NCBI GenBank assembly: GCA_024401215.1 | Contig: JAKSLL010000009.1 | Coordinates: forward strand, 1-64,000 | Direction of reading: 5' to 3' | DNA: 64,000 nucleotides | Source: Bacteroidaceae bacterium | Lineage (GTDB): Bacteria; Bacteroidota; Bacteroidia; Bacteroidales; Bacteroidaceae | Shown here: in pieces, positions 27,371 to 35,570 of the stretch | Position numbering within the stretch: the first letter of the stretch is position 1 | Layout: each line of letters begins with the position of its first letter | Translations under genes and position numbers: made by a program | The notes under the pieces: generated by a model | Databases searched by the model: none | Seen by the model: only the letters and a program-made list of their open reading frames with translations | Told to the model about the DNA's origin: nothing

Positions 27371-28066
27371 TCATTTACTTTTCCCATTCTCCTGGTACTC
27401 GGTTTTGTCTGTCACAACCTGACCGTCAATAATATTTATAATCCTGTCAGCCTTTCTGCCCACATCAAGTTCGTGTGTGACAACGATAATTGTCATGCCC
27501 TGCTTGTGAAGTTCAGAAAGCATGTCAAGCACCTCCACCGTAGTCTTACTGTCGAGGGCGCCTGTCGGTTCATCCGCAAGTATTATCTTTGGGTGTGTAA
27601 TCAATGCTCGTGCTATAGCCACACGCTGCTTCTGTCCGCCCGAGAGTTCGTTCGGGTAATGGTCAGCCCAATCTTTCAGACCTACTTTATCGAGATACTC
27701 CAATGCCAAGGCATTCCTTTTCTTTCTGCTCACACCTTGATAGAAAAGCGGTAGAGCAACATTCTCCATGGCGTTCTTGAAAGGTATAAGATTGAATGAC
27801 TGGAAAATAAAACCTATCATTCTGTTGCGGTAGTCAGCAGCCTTCGACTCGTTGAGATTCTTTATCAGCGTTCCGCCAAGGGTGTACTCGCCCTCGTCAT
27901 AGTCGTCGAGGATACCGAGCACATTCAGCAACGTACTCTTTCCCGAACCCGAGGCACCCATGATAGCAACAAACTCGCCCTCCTCGATATGCAGATTTAT
28001 ACCTTTCAGCACATGCAGAGGCTGTGCAGCATTATAAGTCTTATGAATGTTTGTTAATTGTAACAT
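27371..28066 (-). CDS. ABC transporter ATP-binding protein (MacB/LolD type)
   Basis: 231 residues, a single nucleotide-binding domain. Walker A is GASGSGKST, the Q-loop lies in [18 protein letters not shown], the signature is [15 protein letters not shown], Walker B is [12 protein letters not shown] and the H-loop is VVTHE. Length and motifs match the LolD/MacB-type stand-alone ATPases. First gene of the efflux operon; a near-consensus TAACTTCG lies about 22 bases upstream on the minus strand (28095-28088). Confidence 0.95.
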   Translation of the reverse strand: MLQLTNIHKTYNAAQPLHVLKGINLHIEEGEFVAIMGASGSGKSTLLNVLGILDDYDEGEYTLGGTLIKNLNESKAADYRNRMIGFIFQSFNLIPFKNAMENVALPLFYQGVSRKKRNALALEYLDKVGLKDWADHYPNELSGGQKQRVAIARALITHPKIILADEPTGALDSKTTVEVLDMLSELHKQGMTIIVVTHELDVGRKADRIINIIDGQVVTDKTEYQENGKSK

Positions 28067-28095
28067 TTGGTTTAGTTTTACGGAGTGCGAAGTTA

Positions 28096-28384
28096 CAACT
28101 TTTCATCCACCTTATTGACTAATTAACATATTTTAAATACATATTATATATATATTGTCAAAAATTTTAACAGCCTGACGGCCGAACCTTTGAGCATCAA
28201 CAGCGAAAACACCCCTTACATACAACTCGAAAAGTATAGTAAAGAATGACCAAGCTCATATTTAGAGAACATTCAAACGAAAAACCTAATTAACGCATCG
28301 CATTAAGACACATCTGTTTACACTCATAAACACAAATTTCCTCCCACGAAAGTTGCAATCAGGCGAAAGAGACACAAGCAAAAA
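28096..28384. other. AT-rich non-coding start of the island
   Basis: No credible coding region and no obvious RNA. It begins the 1.3 kb gene-free stretch between the minus-strand efflux operon and the plus-strand island genes. Confidence 0.5.
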
Positions 28385-28485
28385 TGTAACACGTTTTTCA
28401 CGCAAGCGTGTAACAAGTGTAACATGCCGTATGTAACACCTGTTACACAGGGGATGAAACAAGTGTAACATCGGGCATGTTACAT
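28385..28485. repeat. Array of seven TGTAACA/TGTTACA sites
   Basis: In 101 bases, TGTAACA occurs at 28385, 28409, 28418, 28432 and 28464 and its complement TGTTACA at 28441 and 28479. Two pairs form exact palindromes: TGTAACA-CC-TGTTACA (28432-28447) and TGTAACAT-CGGGC-ATGTTACA (28464-28485). ACAAGTGTAACAT is repeated directly. The layout suggests operators for a dimeric regulator, or iterons of a replication or recombination origin. Confidence 0.7.
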
Positions 28486-28602
28486 TTTAGCATTCGGGCA
28501 AACTATTGGTGAAAATACGAGCAAGAGGGTTACATCTATGTGTGACGTACCCCACTTACCCCCCAATATATAACCGTGAGTGCACAAAAAACGTCTAAAA
28601 AC

Positions 28603-28636
28603 AAAAAGTGTCCAAAACTAACTTTAGACACTTTTT
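28603..28636. terminator. Hairpin with A- and T-tracts
   Basis: AAAAAGTGTC and GACACTTTTT pair perfectly over 10 bp around a 14-base loop. It could terminate transcription in either direction, although no gene is seen just upstream on the plus strand. Confidence 0.55.
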
Positions 28637-28774
28637 AGTTTATATTCATTTAGGCATCAGCAAGTTATTCAAAAACGTCTAATGTCTAAATGTCAATTTA
28701 AGTTTTTTATGAGGTATCTCCCTCTTATTCCTCATTTGTAGGAAAGAGGTATACACATAACCATAAAGAATTAA

Positions 28775-28870
28775 AAACAAATCTATTTAGGTACTGTTAA
28801 GAATGTTGCGGATTGGATGACTAACGTAGTCATTTCTCGTTATAAGGGTAAGCACATAGAGTTCCCATAG
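28775..28870 (+). pseudogene. Possible C-terminal gene remnant
   Basis: One frame reads about 31 codons between a TAA and TAG 28868 with protein-like composition (NVADWMTNVVISRYKGKHIE). It has no upstream start or domain. It may be the tail of a lost gene; I do not recognise it, and chance is not excluded. Confidence 0.3.
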
Positions 28871-28978
28871 TATGTTGAGATTCATCAACACTTCATTTCT
28901 CAGAATACGCTAATATTCATTTATATTGTACAATATCAACGAAGAGATTGTCGTAAATGAAAAACTTAGCGAAAAATG

Positions 28979-29009
28979 ATTGTAATAATATAATAAAACT
29001 TTACATTTG
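28979..29009 (+). promoter_or_regulatory. Bacteroidota-type promoter of the structured RNA
   Basis: ATTG at 28979-28982, a 19-base spacer and TACATTTG at 29002-29009 fit the -33/-7 consensus. Transcription would start near 29013-29016, just before the first stem of the RNA. Confidence 0.75.
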
Positions 29010-29013
29010 CAAA

Positions 29014-29338
29014 GTATAATCTTAGCTGAAAGCCCTTTACGGGGCAGAGGGCTGGGATGGTACATACATAAATAGGCGTATCTGTAAACGCTTTGGTTTT
29101 GACGTGTTGGAACTTCGCAACTTCAAACTGTTAGTCAAAAACAAAGCAACGGGGACGTCTCATGGATGTTTATATACTATATAAACGTATTACGTGTAAG
29201 GTTTTTTCTTATGCGTGATATGTCTATTTATATAACATTATCGTGGGGCTTTCAGCGTTGCTCGTTTCGACTAACATGGCAATGCGAAGGCCTCAACACG
29301 TGGAGCGAGTAAACAAGACTGGCTCCACGCTTTTTTAT
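29014..29338 (+). ncRNA. Structured non-coding RNA of unknown class, about 320 nt
   Basis: The stretch has its own promoter and terminator and no coding frame. Stems seen: GCTGAAAGCCC (29025-29035) with GGGCTTTCAGC (29246-29256), perfect 11 bp closing a 210-base domain; inside it, a 13-bp stem with one mismatch (29091-29103 with 29134-29146), a perfect 9-bp stem GTTTATATA/TATATAAAC (29168-29186) and ACGTGTAAG/CTTATGCGT with two G-U pairs (29192-29216). The first arm can instead fold locally (AGCCCT with AGGGCT, 29031-29053), so two states are possible. A terminator hairpin (29299-29329) with TTTTTT ends it. I see no signature of RNase P, tmRNA or SRP RNA. Confidence 0.75.
29299..29336 (+). 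terminator. Intrinsic terminator of the structured RNA
   Basis: CGTGGAGC and GCTCCACG form a perfect 8-bp stem with a 15-base loop, followed by CTTTTTT. Confidence 0.85.
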
Positions 29339-29387
29339 GTAGTTATACCTTGTAATGTGTAATAATACTATATAAAAAGAAGATGTT

Positions 29388-29810
29388 ATGGCAGAAAAAA
29401 CATTCAATGGCCAGATAAAGACCGCAGGGAACGATGAAATTACTCAGTTATCGAGTGATGGACATGAGGATGCGATAGCTAGCACTAAGTCCAGTGAAAT
29501 CTCCACAAATATAGGAGGTTACAATACAAAAGCATTTGCTAATATTATGATTAACAGACAATCGACCAATGTTGATGATTTTGTGGAAGTTCTGAATACA
29601 ATTAGTCCAGAAATGGGAGGCGTAACAAACCTTGGTGTTTTCTGTGATATAAATAGTGTGGAGCAGAGCGTAGCAGTTCTTTCTGATGTTGAAGAACAAT
29701 TTATTCATGTAGAAACCGAACGAGGCGAACAGCCGTACGATAAGTTGTTCAATGATGGAAGTTCTATTGAACCATACGATTTCAGTTTTAATCACTTGTT
29801 GAACAATTAA
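29388..29810 (+). CDS. Unknown acidic protein, first gene of the island
   Basis: 140 residues from ATG 29388, preceded by AGAAG at a reasonable distance. No signal peptide, membrane segment, Cys cluster or recognised domain. The protein is acidic and rich in Ser, Thr and Asn, with a stretch resembling a helical assembly segment (NVDDFVEVLNTISPEMGGV). It begins 52 bases after the RNA terminator and is followed by the zinc-finger gene after 9 bases, which suggests one operon. A weak promoter-like TATACCTTG lies at 29344-29352. Role unknown; by context it belongs to the SPFH/TerB cluster. Confidence 0.7.
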   Translation: MAEKTFNGQIKTAGNDEITQLSSDGHEDAIASTKSSEISTNIGGYNTKAFANIMINRQSTNVDDFVEVLNTISPEMGGVTNLGVFCDINSVEQSVAVLSDVEEQFIHVETERGEQPYDKLFNDGSSIEPYDFSFNHLLNN

Positions 29811-29819
29811 AGAAATGGA

Positions 29820-31895
29820 ATGGATATGAGTACAAATATGAAAATCATCAAGGAGCACACTGGGGTACTGCTTGGTTCTGTTGAGACTTGTGAATGTGAT
29901 CCTCTGATGGATTGCCGTGAATGTCATGGTACTGGCACATGTCAAGAATGTCATGGGCAAGGTGAAGTGAATTGTCACACTTGTCATGGTAATGGAAAAT
30001 GTACCGATTGTAATGGTAGAGGGCGTTGGCGCTGTAATGAATGTGGAGGATCCGGAAATTGCAGAAGATGTCATGGAACAGGAGATGTCCAGTGCTCAAA
30101 TTGCCATGGACGAGGCACAGTACAATACAAAGATATAGAAGGTCATACAGGATGGAAAGATTGTCCAAAGTGTGGCGGTTCTGGCAATACACCATGTCCG
30201 GAATGTCGCTCAGGCATGCAGAGTGCAGCAAAATTTCTTGATGAAGTAACTTTTGGAGCTGGTAGAACCTATGGTCATGGTTCTGGAAAATGTTCTAAAT
30301 GTGATGGCACTGGTGAAATAGTTTGTAAAACTTGTAACGGAACTGGCGATTGTAAAACCTGTCATGGATCTGGTCAGTTGACATGTGAACATTGTCATGG
30401 TTCTGGCGATTGTCCACGTTGTGATCATGGTAAAGTGACATGCGAAAGATGTGATGGCTCTGGCAATTACCAGACCTTTATCCGTCGCAAAACAACACTA
30501 TATGCTAAAGATTGGCGGTTCTCTGGTTCAACACCATACAAGGATATTGTAGGAGCATCGTATGGTTCGATTTTGCATGATGGTCCTGTTAAAACATGGA
30601 AAGATGCTACGCAAGTTGAATCAGATGTTGTTGATAAAACAAATAAAGAATGTGAGCAATCTTTGGGTGAAGAAAAAGAACTTTACGAGGAGTTTCTTGA
30701 GAGCTATAGAGATCAACGAGAACTTGTGACTCCAAATAATGACTCAGATAAACCTTACGCAAGGAATCTCAAGGTTCAGAAAGTGCCTGTAACAAAAATC
30801 AACTACTCTCTTAATGGTGAGAATTACGAAGTTCTTGTTGTCGGTGACAATCATATTGTAGCAGTCAAATCAATTCCAACAGTCATCAAGGGATTTGAGT
30901 TGACCAAATGGCAGAAGATCAAACTCGCTATGACAGAGAAGAGCCGCTTGAAGGCCTTTGCTCGTCTTGCTGCATACATATTCCAGTGTGATGGAAAAAG
31001 CCAGGAGGAATCTGCTGTGCTTGACTCGATGATATCTGCACTCAAATTGAATGCGTCTAAAGAATCTGCATTTAGGAAGGAATTGGATGGCTTGAATTCC
31101 AATCTTCCGTATGACAAGGTTCGTAAGATGATCAAACCTCTTCTTAAGTCAAAGAAAACAATAACGTTTACTTGGCAATGCATGGCTGTTGACAAAATGG
31201 TTACACCAGATGAGGAAAAGCTATTCAGTAATATTGTGTCAGAGTACAAGATTGATTCTAAAGAAGTGGAGCATCTCAAGGGATTGGCACAAAAGTTTGC
31301 AAAGCTTAAGAAGGATCAGTTTGCTATAGAATATGCGGACCTGTCAGATGAGTTTGCAGCGATACGCAAAAAGGTTTGGAAGACAATTCTCTTCTCTATA
31401 ATGGGTGTAGTAGTTGTCGCTTCTATAGTAGTATATATGTTAATGCCAAAAACACCACATAATAGCTCTTCAGACTATAACTCATTAGAAGAAATTTACG
31501 ACTCAATAGAAAAGGTAAAGTCGGAAGCCATTTTAGAAATAAATGGTATCGGGAAAAATGAGAAGTTATCTGATGATGTAGAATCAAATGAATTGGAAAC
31601 TGAAGAAGTTTTTGATAATATTGTGTCTGATAATCAAGAAATCAATGGTAATTATCCAGAAGCCAGTGAACGATTGCTGACAGATTCAGATCTTGCATCA
31701 ATGGACAAAACAAGTCTTAGGTATATGCGTAATGAAATTTATGCACGCCATGGATATATCTTCAAAAATCAAGAGTTACGGGAGCATTTTGAACATGAGT
31801 TCTGGTATGAAGGATTGTATTCTGATGTGTCATCAATGCTCACGGATGTTGAAAAAAAGAATGTAGCACTTATTCAGAAATACGAGAACAAATAA
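29820..31895 (+). CDS. CXXCXGXG zinc-finger / TerB-like / YARHG membrane protein
   Basis: 691 residues. Residues about 32-220 hold thirteen canonical DnaJ-type CXXCXGXG motifs (such as CRECHGTG, CHTCHGNG, CSNCHGRG, CEHCHGSG, CERCDGSG) and two degenerate ones (CPECRSG, CPRCDHG). DnaJ itself has four and a J domain; no J domain is present here. Residues about 361-500 form a helical TerB-like domain (AFARLAAYIFQCDGKSQEE; VDKMVTPDEEKLF). One transmembrane helix follows (ILFSIMGVVVVASIVVYML, about 520-542), then a linker and a YARHG domain (SLRYMRNEIYARHGYIF). The likely topology is zinc fingers and TerB in the cytosol, YARHG outside. Zinc binding and a chaperone-like or sensing role are inferred. 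Confidence 0.8.
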   Translation: MDMSTNMKIIKEHTGVLLGSVETCECDPLMDCRECHGTGTCQECHGQGEVNCHTCHGNGKCTDCNGRGRWRCNECGGSGNCRRCHGTGDVQCSNCHGRGTVQYKDIEGHTGWKDCPKCGGSGNTPCPECRSGMQSAAKFLDEVTFGAGRTYGHGSGKCSKCDGTGEIVCKTCNGTGDCKTCHGSGQLTCEHCHGSGDCPRCDHGKVTCERCDGSGNYQTFIRRKTTLYAKDWRFSGSTPYKDIVGASYGSILHDGPVKTWKDATQVESDVVDKTNKECEQSLGEEKELYEEFLESYRDQRELVTPNNDSDKPYARNLKVQKVPVTKINYSLNGENYEVLVVGDNHIVAVKSIPTVIKGFELTKWQKIKLAMTEKSRLKAFARLAAYIFQCDGKSQEESAVLDSMISALKLNASKESAFRKELDGLNSNLPYDKVRKMIKPLLKSKKTITFTWQCMAVDKMVTPDEEKLFSNIVSEYKIDSKEVEHLKGLAQKFAKLKKDQFAIEYADLSDEFAAIRKKVWKTILFSIMGVVVVASIVVYMLMPKTPHNSSSDYNSLEEIYDSIEKVKSEAILEINGIGKNEKLSDDVESNELETEEVFDNIVSDNQEINGNYPEASERLLTDSDLASMDKTSLRYMRNEIYARHGYIFKNQELREHFEHEFWYEGLYSDVSSMLTDVEKKNVALIQKYENK

Positions 31896-31904
31896 ACTAT
31901 AATT

Positions 31905-32963
31905 ATGTATTCCAAAGAATTAGAAGAACTCATTGAGAATGTCCTCGCAGATGGTGTTGTGACAGAACAGGAACGTGCGGTGCTTCGCAAGCGTGCTCAG
32001 GCATGTGGCGAAGATCCTGACGAAGTTATGATTGTAGTTGAAGGTCGTCTTGCAAAGATGAAGAAAGAGTCAGCACCAACGACACCAACTTCTGAGAAGC
32101 GTGGCAACATTGTTAAGTGCCCAAGTTGTGGTGCGCCTATTGAAGCAGGTGCAATAAAGTGTGTTGAGTGCGGTTATGTCTTTACAAATGTGAAAGCGAA
32201 TAATTCTGCTGAAAGATTTGCGAAAGAGTTGGCAGTACTACTTGACAAACATAAGGATGCTTATACTGACACAAAGAAGTCTGACAGGAATAGCGCTATC
32301 TGTGAATTTATAATGAGTTTTCCTGTCCCAACAAGTAAAGAGGATATGTTGGAGTTTCTCGCAAGTCTTGACGCAAAGCGCAGAATCAACTCAGATTTTC
32401 AGAATGCCTATGATGCAAAATACAAAGAGTGTGCGACGAAGGCAAAGATTCTGTTTGCAGGCGACAAACAGATTGAAGCCCTTTTGAGCCAAACTGAGAA
32501 ATTCTCCGTATCTAAGCTTACTAAGAAGCAGATAGTCATATTTACTGTTGTTATAATTGGGCTTATCTTTTCAATATACACTTTTATTGGCAAAAGCAAT
32601 AACGACGAGCGTGGGAAACAGGCTGTTGCGATTGCTGAAGCTCAATGTGATAGTCTATGTAGTCTTATCGAGCAACTTCCTATGCCTACAGAAACAAACT
32701 ATAAGGATGTTGAATATAGTTTGCTAAAGATTACATGGAAAGATCCTTCTTATAGTTCAGATTGGTATGATGATTATGAAAGGGCTGTAGATAATTGTAA
32801 AGACAAATTTCTTGCCAAGAAGAGAGCAATTGCTAGTCAAATATATTCTATATATAAAATTGTTTATCCTGGAGAAAATTCTAATGGGCACTGGGATGGC
32901 ACAGAAGCAAACGTTCATGCACCGCAGGAAATTTATTATCCAAAAGGTTATATCGAAAACTGA
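31905..32963 (+). CDS. TerB-like / zinc-ribbon membrane protein
   Basis: 352 residues, 9 bases after the previous gene. The N-terminus (ELIENVLADGVVTEQERAVL, residues 4-50) is a short TerB-like helical segment, followed by a zinc ribbon (CPSCGAPIEAGAIKCVECGY, about 73-92), a helical region, one transmembrane helix (IVIFTVVIIGLIFSIYTFIG, about 208-229) and an extracytoplasmic tail. The frame stops at 32963, but another frame stays open to 33096 and reads well on from it (IEN joined to DVNSMNQIASNGKEKRPI), so the intact protein may be about 45 residues longer and this copy frameshifted near 32950-32965. The domains echo those of the preceding gene. Confidence 0.75.
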   Translation: MYSKELEELIENVLADGVVTEQERAVLRKRAQACGEDPDEVMIVVEGRLAKMKKESAPTTPTSEKRGNIVKCPSCGAPIEAGAIKCVECGYVFTNVKANNSAERFAKELAVLLDKHKDAYTDTKKSDRNSAICEFIMSFPVPTSKEDMLEFLASLDAKRRINSDFQNAYDAKYKECATKAKILFAGDKQIEALLSQTEKFSVSKLTKKQIVIFTVVIIGLIFSIYTFIGKSNNDERGKQAVAIAEAQCDSLCSLIEQLPMPTETNYKDVEYSLLKITWKDPSYSSDWYDDYERAVDNCKDKFLAKKRAIASQIYSIYKIVYPGENSNGHWDGTEANVHAPQEIYYPKGYIEN

Positions 32964-33096
32964 TGTTAATAGTATGAACCAAATTGCTTCGAATGGGAAG
33001 GAAAAGAGACCTATTATCTTGTTTGAAGAGGTTGGAGGTACATATTCTCTTATAGGGAAATATGATTTCAAAGAAGATGCAAACCAACCAACATAG
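32964..33096 (+). pseudogene. Possible frameshifted C-terminus of the zinc-ribbon protein
   Basis: After the stop at 32963 the +1 frame continues for about 45 codons with a plausible protein sequence (IILFEEVGGTYSLIGKYDF). It could instead be a 40-residue ORF from ATG 32973. No ribosome-binding site is obvious. I favour a one-base deletion in the upstream gene. Confidence 0.4.
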
Positions 33097-33169
33097 GTTA
33101 AGTCTTCAATATCAAAAGAGCAATAAAAGACTGCTTTGGAGTATATAATTAATTGTCAAAAAAAGTATC

Positions 33170-34744
33170 ATGGGACTATTCGGTAATATATTTGGAAAAG
33201 GTAACAATGGTGGCATAATGGACACTATTCGTTGCGACGAGAAAGATTTTCTTATTTGGAAGTGGCGACCAGCAGGTCAGGATGCCAATTCTACAAGTAG
33301 AGAGAATGCTATTCGTATGGGCAGTAGCATCAGTGTGCGCCCAGGTCAAGCTGCGGTATTCCTGTATCAGCAGAAAGAAGGTGAATATGACGTGATTAAA
33401 GGCCCTTACAATAGTATCGTAAAAACAGACAACCTTCCTGTACTTGCGTCCATTGTTGGTCTTGCATACGATGGAGGAACACCATTCCAAGCAGAGTTGT
33501 ATTACTTCAACCTCGCAAAGGGAATGGAGATTCTGTTTACCATTCCTTATTTTCGCGTCGTTCCTGCTGAACCGGAATATAAGGCTTACTGCATTGAGGT
33601 TGCGGTAAAAGGTTCGCTAGTATTCGAGGTGTCTTCTCAAAAGGAATACATTAAGTATCTTTTTGAGGCATGGGGAGGCAACGATACCACTCTTGCGGAA
33701 CTTGAAAGCAAGGTGAAGAGCCTTCTCACTCAGGAAGTGAAGCAGATCGTGTCAAATGCGCCAAAAGATACAGGCATCTTCGTGATGCATTTCAATTCGC
33801 TTATTGGTGAGATGGGATCATATATCCTCAACCGCATTCAGAACAAGATAGCTAACCGCTTCGGCATATTGGCAACTGATGTCACAATCTCGGACATACG
33901 CTATGATGAGAATAGCGAAGGCTACCAAAACCTTAAGCGTATCACAGAGACTCAGACTCATCTCTTCAATCTTGAAAATGAAAAGAATGCTCTTCTTTCA
34001 TTTGAGATACAAAGAGAAACTATGCGCACAGATGCTGACATCAGAAATGACAGTGCACGTAGAATGGCAGATATGCAGCTTAACCATCAAGAGGATATGA
34101 TGGCTCGAACGCGTGAGGAGTCCCAATTTGCTCAACGCCAGCAGACAATGGCAGCGGCTCAGCAGGCTGCTATGATGAACGAGGCTGCAGCATACCGTGC
34201 AAATACTGCTTCAGACGTGGCAGCTCATCGCTCAAATCTTGCTTCCGAACAGAATTATTTGGGTGCGCATCAGGTTAATGTTCAGGCAGATGTAATGAAG
34301 ACAGGTCTTAATAATATGGGGCAAATGGGCAGTATGAATCTCGGTGGCGGAGAAGGACACATGAACCCTGCAGGTATGATGGCAGGCATGATGATGGGAA
34401 CAGCTGTTGCTGGACAAATGGGCAACATGATGAACAACATGGGTAGCGCATTGAACCAGAATATGCCTCAGCAGACACCTCCACCAATGCAAGGTCAGAC
34501 ACCACCGCCTATCCCACAACCACAAGTCACAACATATTATGTTTCTGTCAATGGTCAGCAGATGGGACCTTTTGATGTAAACACCCTCATGCAATATGTT
34601 CAAGTCGGACAGATAAATGCCAATACTATGGCTTGGTGCAACGGTATGCCTTCATGGACACCTATGGGACAGATTCCAGCATTAGCTATGATGTTCCAAT
34701 CTTCTTCACAAGGCGGTTGTCCACCTCCTCTTCCTAACGTATAA
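33170..34744 (+). CDS. SPFH (band 7) domain protein with C-terminal GYF_2 domain
   Basis: 524 residues. Residues about 20-265 form an SPFH/band-7 domain of the 'virion core protein' (YdjI-like) type: FLIWKWRP, ISVRPGQAAVFLYQ, AELYYFNLAKGMEILF, and the helical end RFGILATDVTISDIRYDE. A coiled coil (about 270-345, rich in Glu, Gln and Ala) follows, then a Met/Gly/Asn-rich low-complexity linker (NPAGMMAGMMMGTAV) and PPP motifs. The C-terminus is a GYF_2 (DUF4339) domain: YYVSVNGQQMGPFDVNTL...MAWCNGMPSWTPM. SPFH proteins oligomerise on membranes as scaffolds. In Bacillus the related YdjI works with zinc-ribbon membrane partners; this cluster has a similar composition. Confidence 0.88.
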   Translation: MGLFGNIFGKGNNGGIMDTIRCDEKDFLIWKWRPAGQDANSTSRENAIRMGSSISVRPGQAAVFLYQQKEGEYDVIKGPYNSIVKTDNLPVLASIVGLAYDGGTPFQAELYYFNLAKGMEILFTIPYFRVVPAEPEYKAYCIEVAVKGSLVFEVSSQKEYIKYLFEAWGGNDTTLAELESKVKSLLTQEVKQIVSNAPKDTGIFVMHFNSLIGEMGSYILNRIQNKIANRFGILATDVTISDIRYDENSEGYQNLKRITETQTHLFNLENEKNALLSFEIQRETMRTDADIRNDSARRMADMQLNHQEDMMARTREESQFAQRQQTMAAAQQAAMMNEAAAYRANTASDVAAHRSNLASEQNYLGAHQVNVQADVMKTGLNNMGQMGSMNLGGGEGHMNPAGMMAGMMMGTAVAGQMGNMMNNMGSALNQNMPQQTPPPMQGQTPPPIPQPQVTTYYVSVNGQQMGPFDVNTLMQYVQVGQINANTMAWCNGMPSWTPMGQIPALAMMFQSSSQGGCPPPLPNV

Positions 34745-34756
34745 AAAGATGTCATT

Positions 34757-35143
34757 ATGAATGTAATGGATTTCGATGCATTGGTTTATAAAAATCAAGG
34801 TTTCAACACAATGGACAAGCTTGCAGACTCAAACGTTGTGAATCAAATGTCACAGCAATCATTGCAAGCAATACAAACAATGCAGCAGATGCCGACAGCT
34901 CAGGGATTCGTCCCTGAACATGTCACATTGCCAGTGTTCCAACGTCAAACTCAGCAACAACAGCAGAAACAAGCTAATGATGTACAGATATTTATAAGTT
35001 TGAACGGCACGCAAAAAGGTCCTTTTACGTTAGAACAACTCAAAGGACTTGTAATTGCAGAGGTTGTTGACGATGATACAATGGCATGGCGTGCTGGCTT
35101 AGATAATTGGACAACTTTAAAAACATGTTTATCAACCCTCTGA
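34757..35143 (+). CDS. Small GYF_2 domain protein
   Basis: 128 residues from ATG 34757, 12 bases after the SPFH gene. The N-terminal half is Gln/Met-rich (QTMQQM, QQQQKQ) and probably disordered or coiled. The C-terminal half is a GYF_2 (DUF4339) domain: IFISLNGTQKGPFTLEQLKG and DDDTMAWRAGLDNWTTL. The domain matches the tails of the SPFH protein and of the next gene, so all three may share one partner or bind each other. No signal peptide or membrane segment. Confidence 0.82.
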   Translation: MNVMDFDALVYKNQGFNTMDKLADSNVVNQMSQQSLQAIQTMQQMPTAQGFVPEHVTLPVFQRQTQQQQQKQANDVQIFISLNGTQKGPFTLEQLKGLVIAEVVDDDTMAWRAGLDNWTTLKTCLSTL

Positions 35144-35148
35144 TTATT

Positions 35149-35478
35149 ATGGCAGAAGATAGTAGTATGTTTGAAAAAATGATGGAAATGGGTATGAGCA
35201 TGACTGTCATGAGCCAGATTCCACAGATGATGAATGGAATGATGCCAAATGTACAAAAGCCTGTGGCGTCACCTCCTCCATTAAACGAGAACCAAAACGA
35301 GGAAACCTATTTGGCTATTGATGGTCGTCAGGCAGGACCATTTTCTAATAGTGAATTGGTGGCACTTATTAACAAGGGTGTGCTTACAGAGAATACTCTA
35401 GTATGGAAAGCAAATATGTCACAATGGACTGTTGCTAAAAATGTCCCTCAAGTCAACAAATTGCTTTTATTAAATTGA
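35149..35478 (+). CDS. Small GYF_2 domain protein
   Basis: 109 residues; start ATG 35149 (MAEDSSMFEKMMEMG) lies 5 bases after the previous stop, and an earlier in-frame ATG at 35107 would overlap that gene. The N-terminus is Met-rich (MGMSMTVMSQIPQMMNGMMP), resembling the linker of the SPFH protein. The C-terminal half is a GYF_2 domain: YLAIDGRQAGPFSNSELVA and NTLVWKANMSQWTVA. It is the last intact gene of the island operon; the insertion sequence begins 91 bases later. Likely a tandem duplicate of its neighbour that has diverged. Confidence 0.8.
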   Translation: MAEDSSMFEKMMEMGMSMTVMSQIPQMMNGMMPNVQKPVASPPPLNENQNEETYLAIDGRQAGPFSNSELVALINKGVLTENTLVWKANMSQWTVAKNVPQVNKLLLLN

Positions 35479-35483
35479 AATGA

Positions 35484-35570
35484 ACCCCTCAAGTAGCTAT
35501 TGAGATCATGGGTGAGGATTGGAAACCGATATACAACGTGTTCGAAGGCTTCATTGAGAAAATATATTAG
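35484..35570 (+). pseudogene. Short gene remnant at the IS junction
   Basis: Frame open from 35484 to TAG 35568-35570, reading VAIEIMGEDWKPIYNVFEGF and a few more residues. The stop uses the first G of the inserted element; the uninterrupted target would have read TAA, so the insertion hit exactly a stop codon. With no start or upstream body it looks like the tail of a lost gene; the family is not recognised. Confidence 0.35.

Noticed and set aside
28385-28485. CRISPR-like short repeats
   Set aside because: The units are only 7-13 bases, occur in both orientations and have irregular spacing.
29014-29338. Retron RNA (msr-msd)
   Set aside because: Complementary ends are present, but no reverse transcriptase gene is encoded anywhere nearby.
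29014-29338. tmRNA or RNase P RNA
   Set aside because: No alanine-tRNA-like ends or tag frame for tmRNA and no GAGGAAAGTCC-type core for RNase P.
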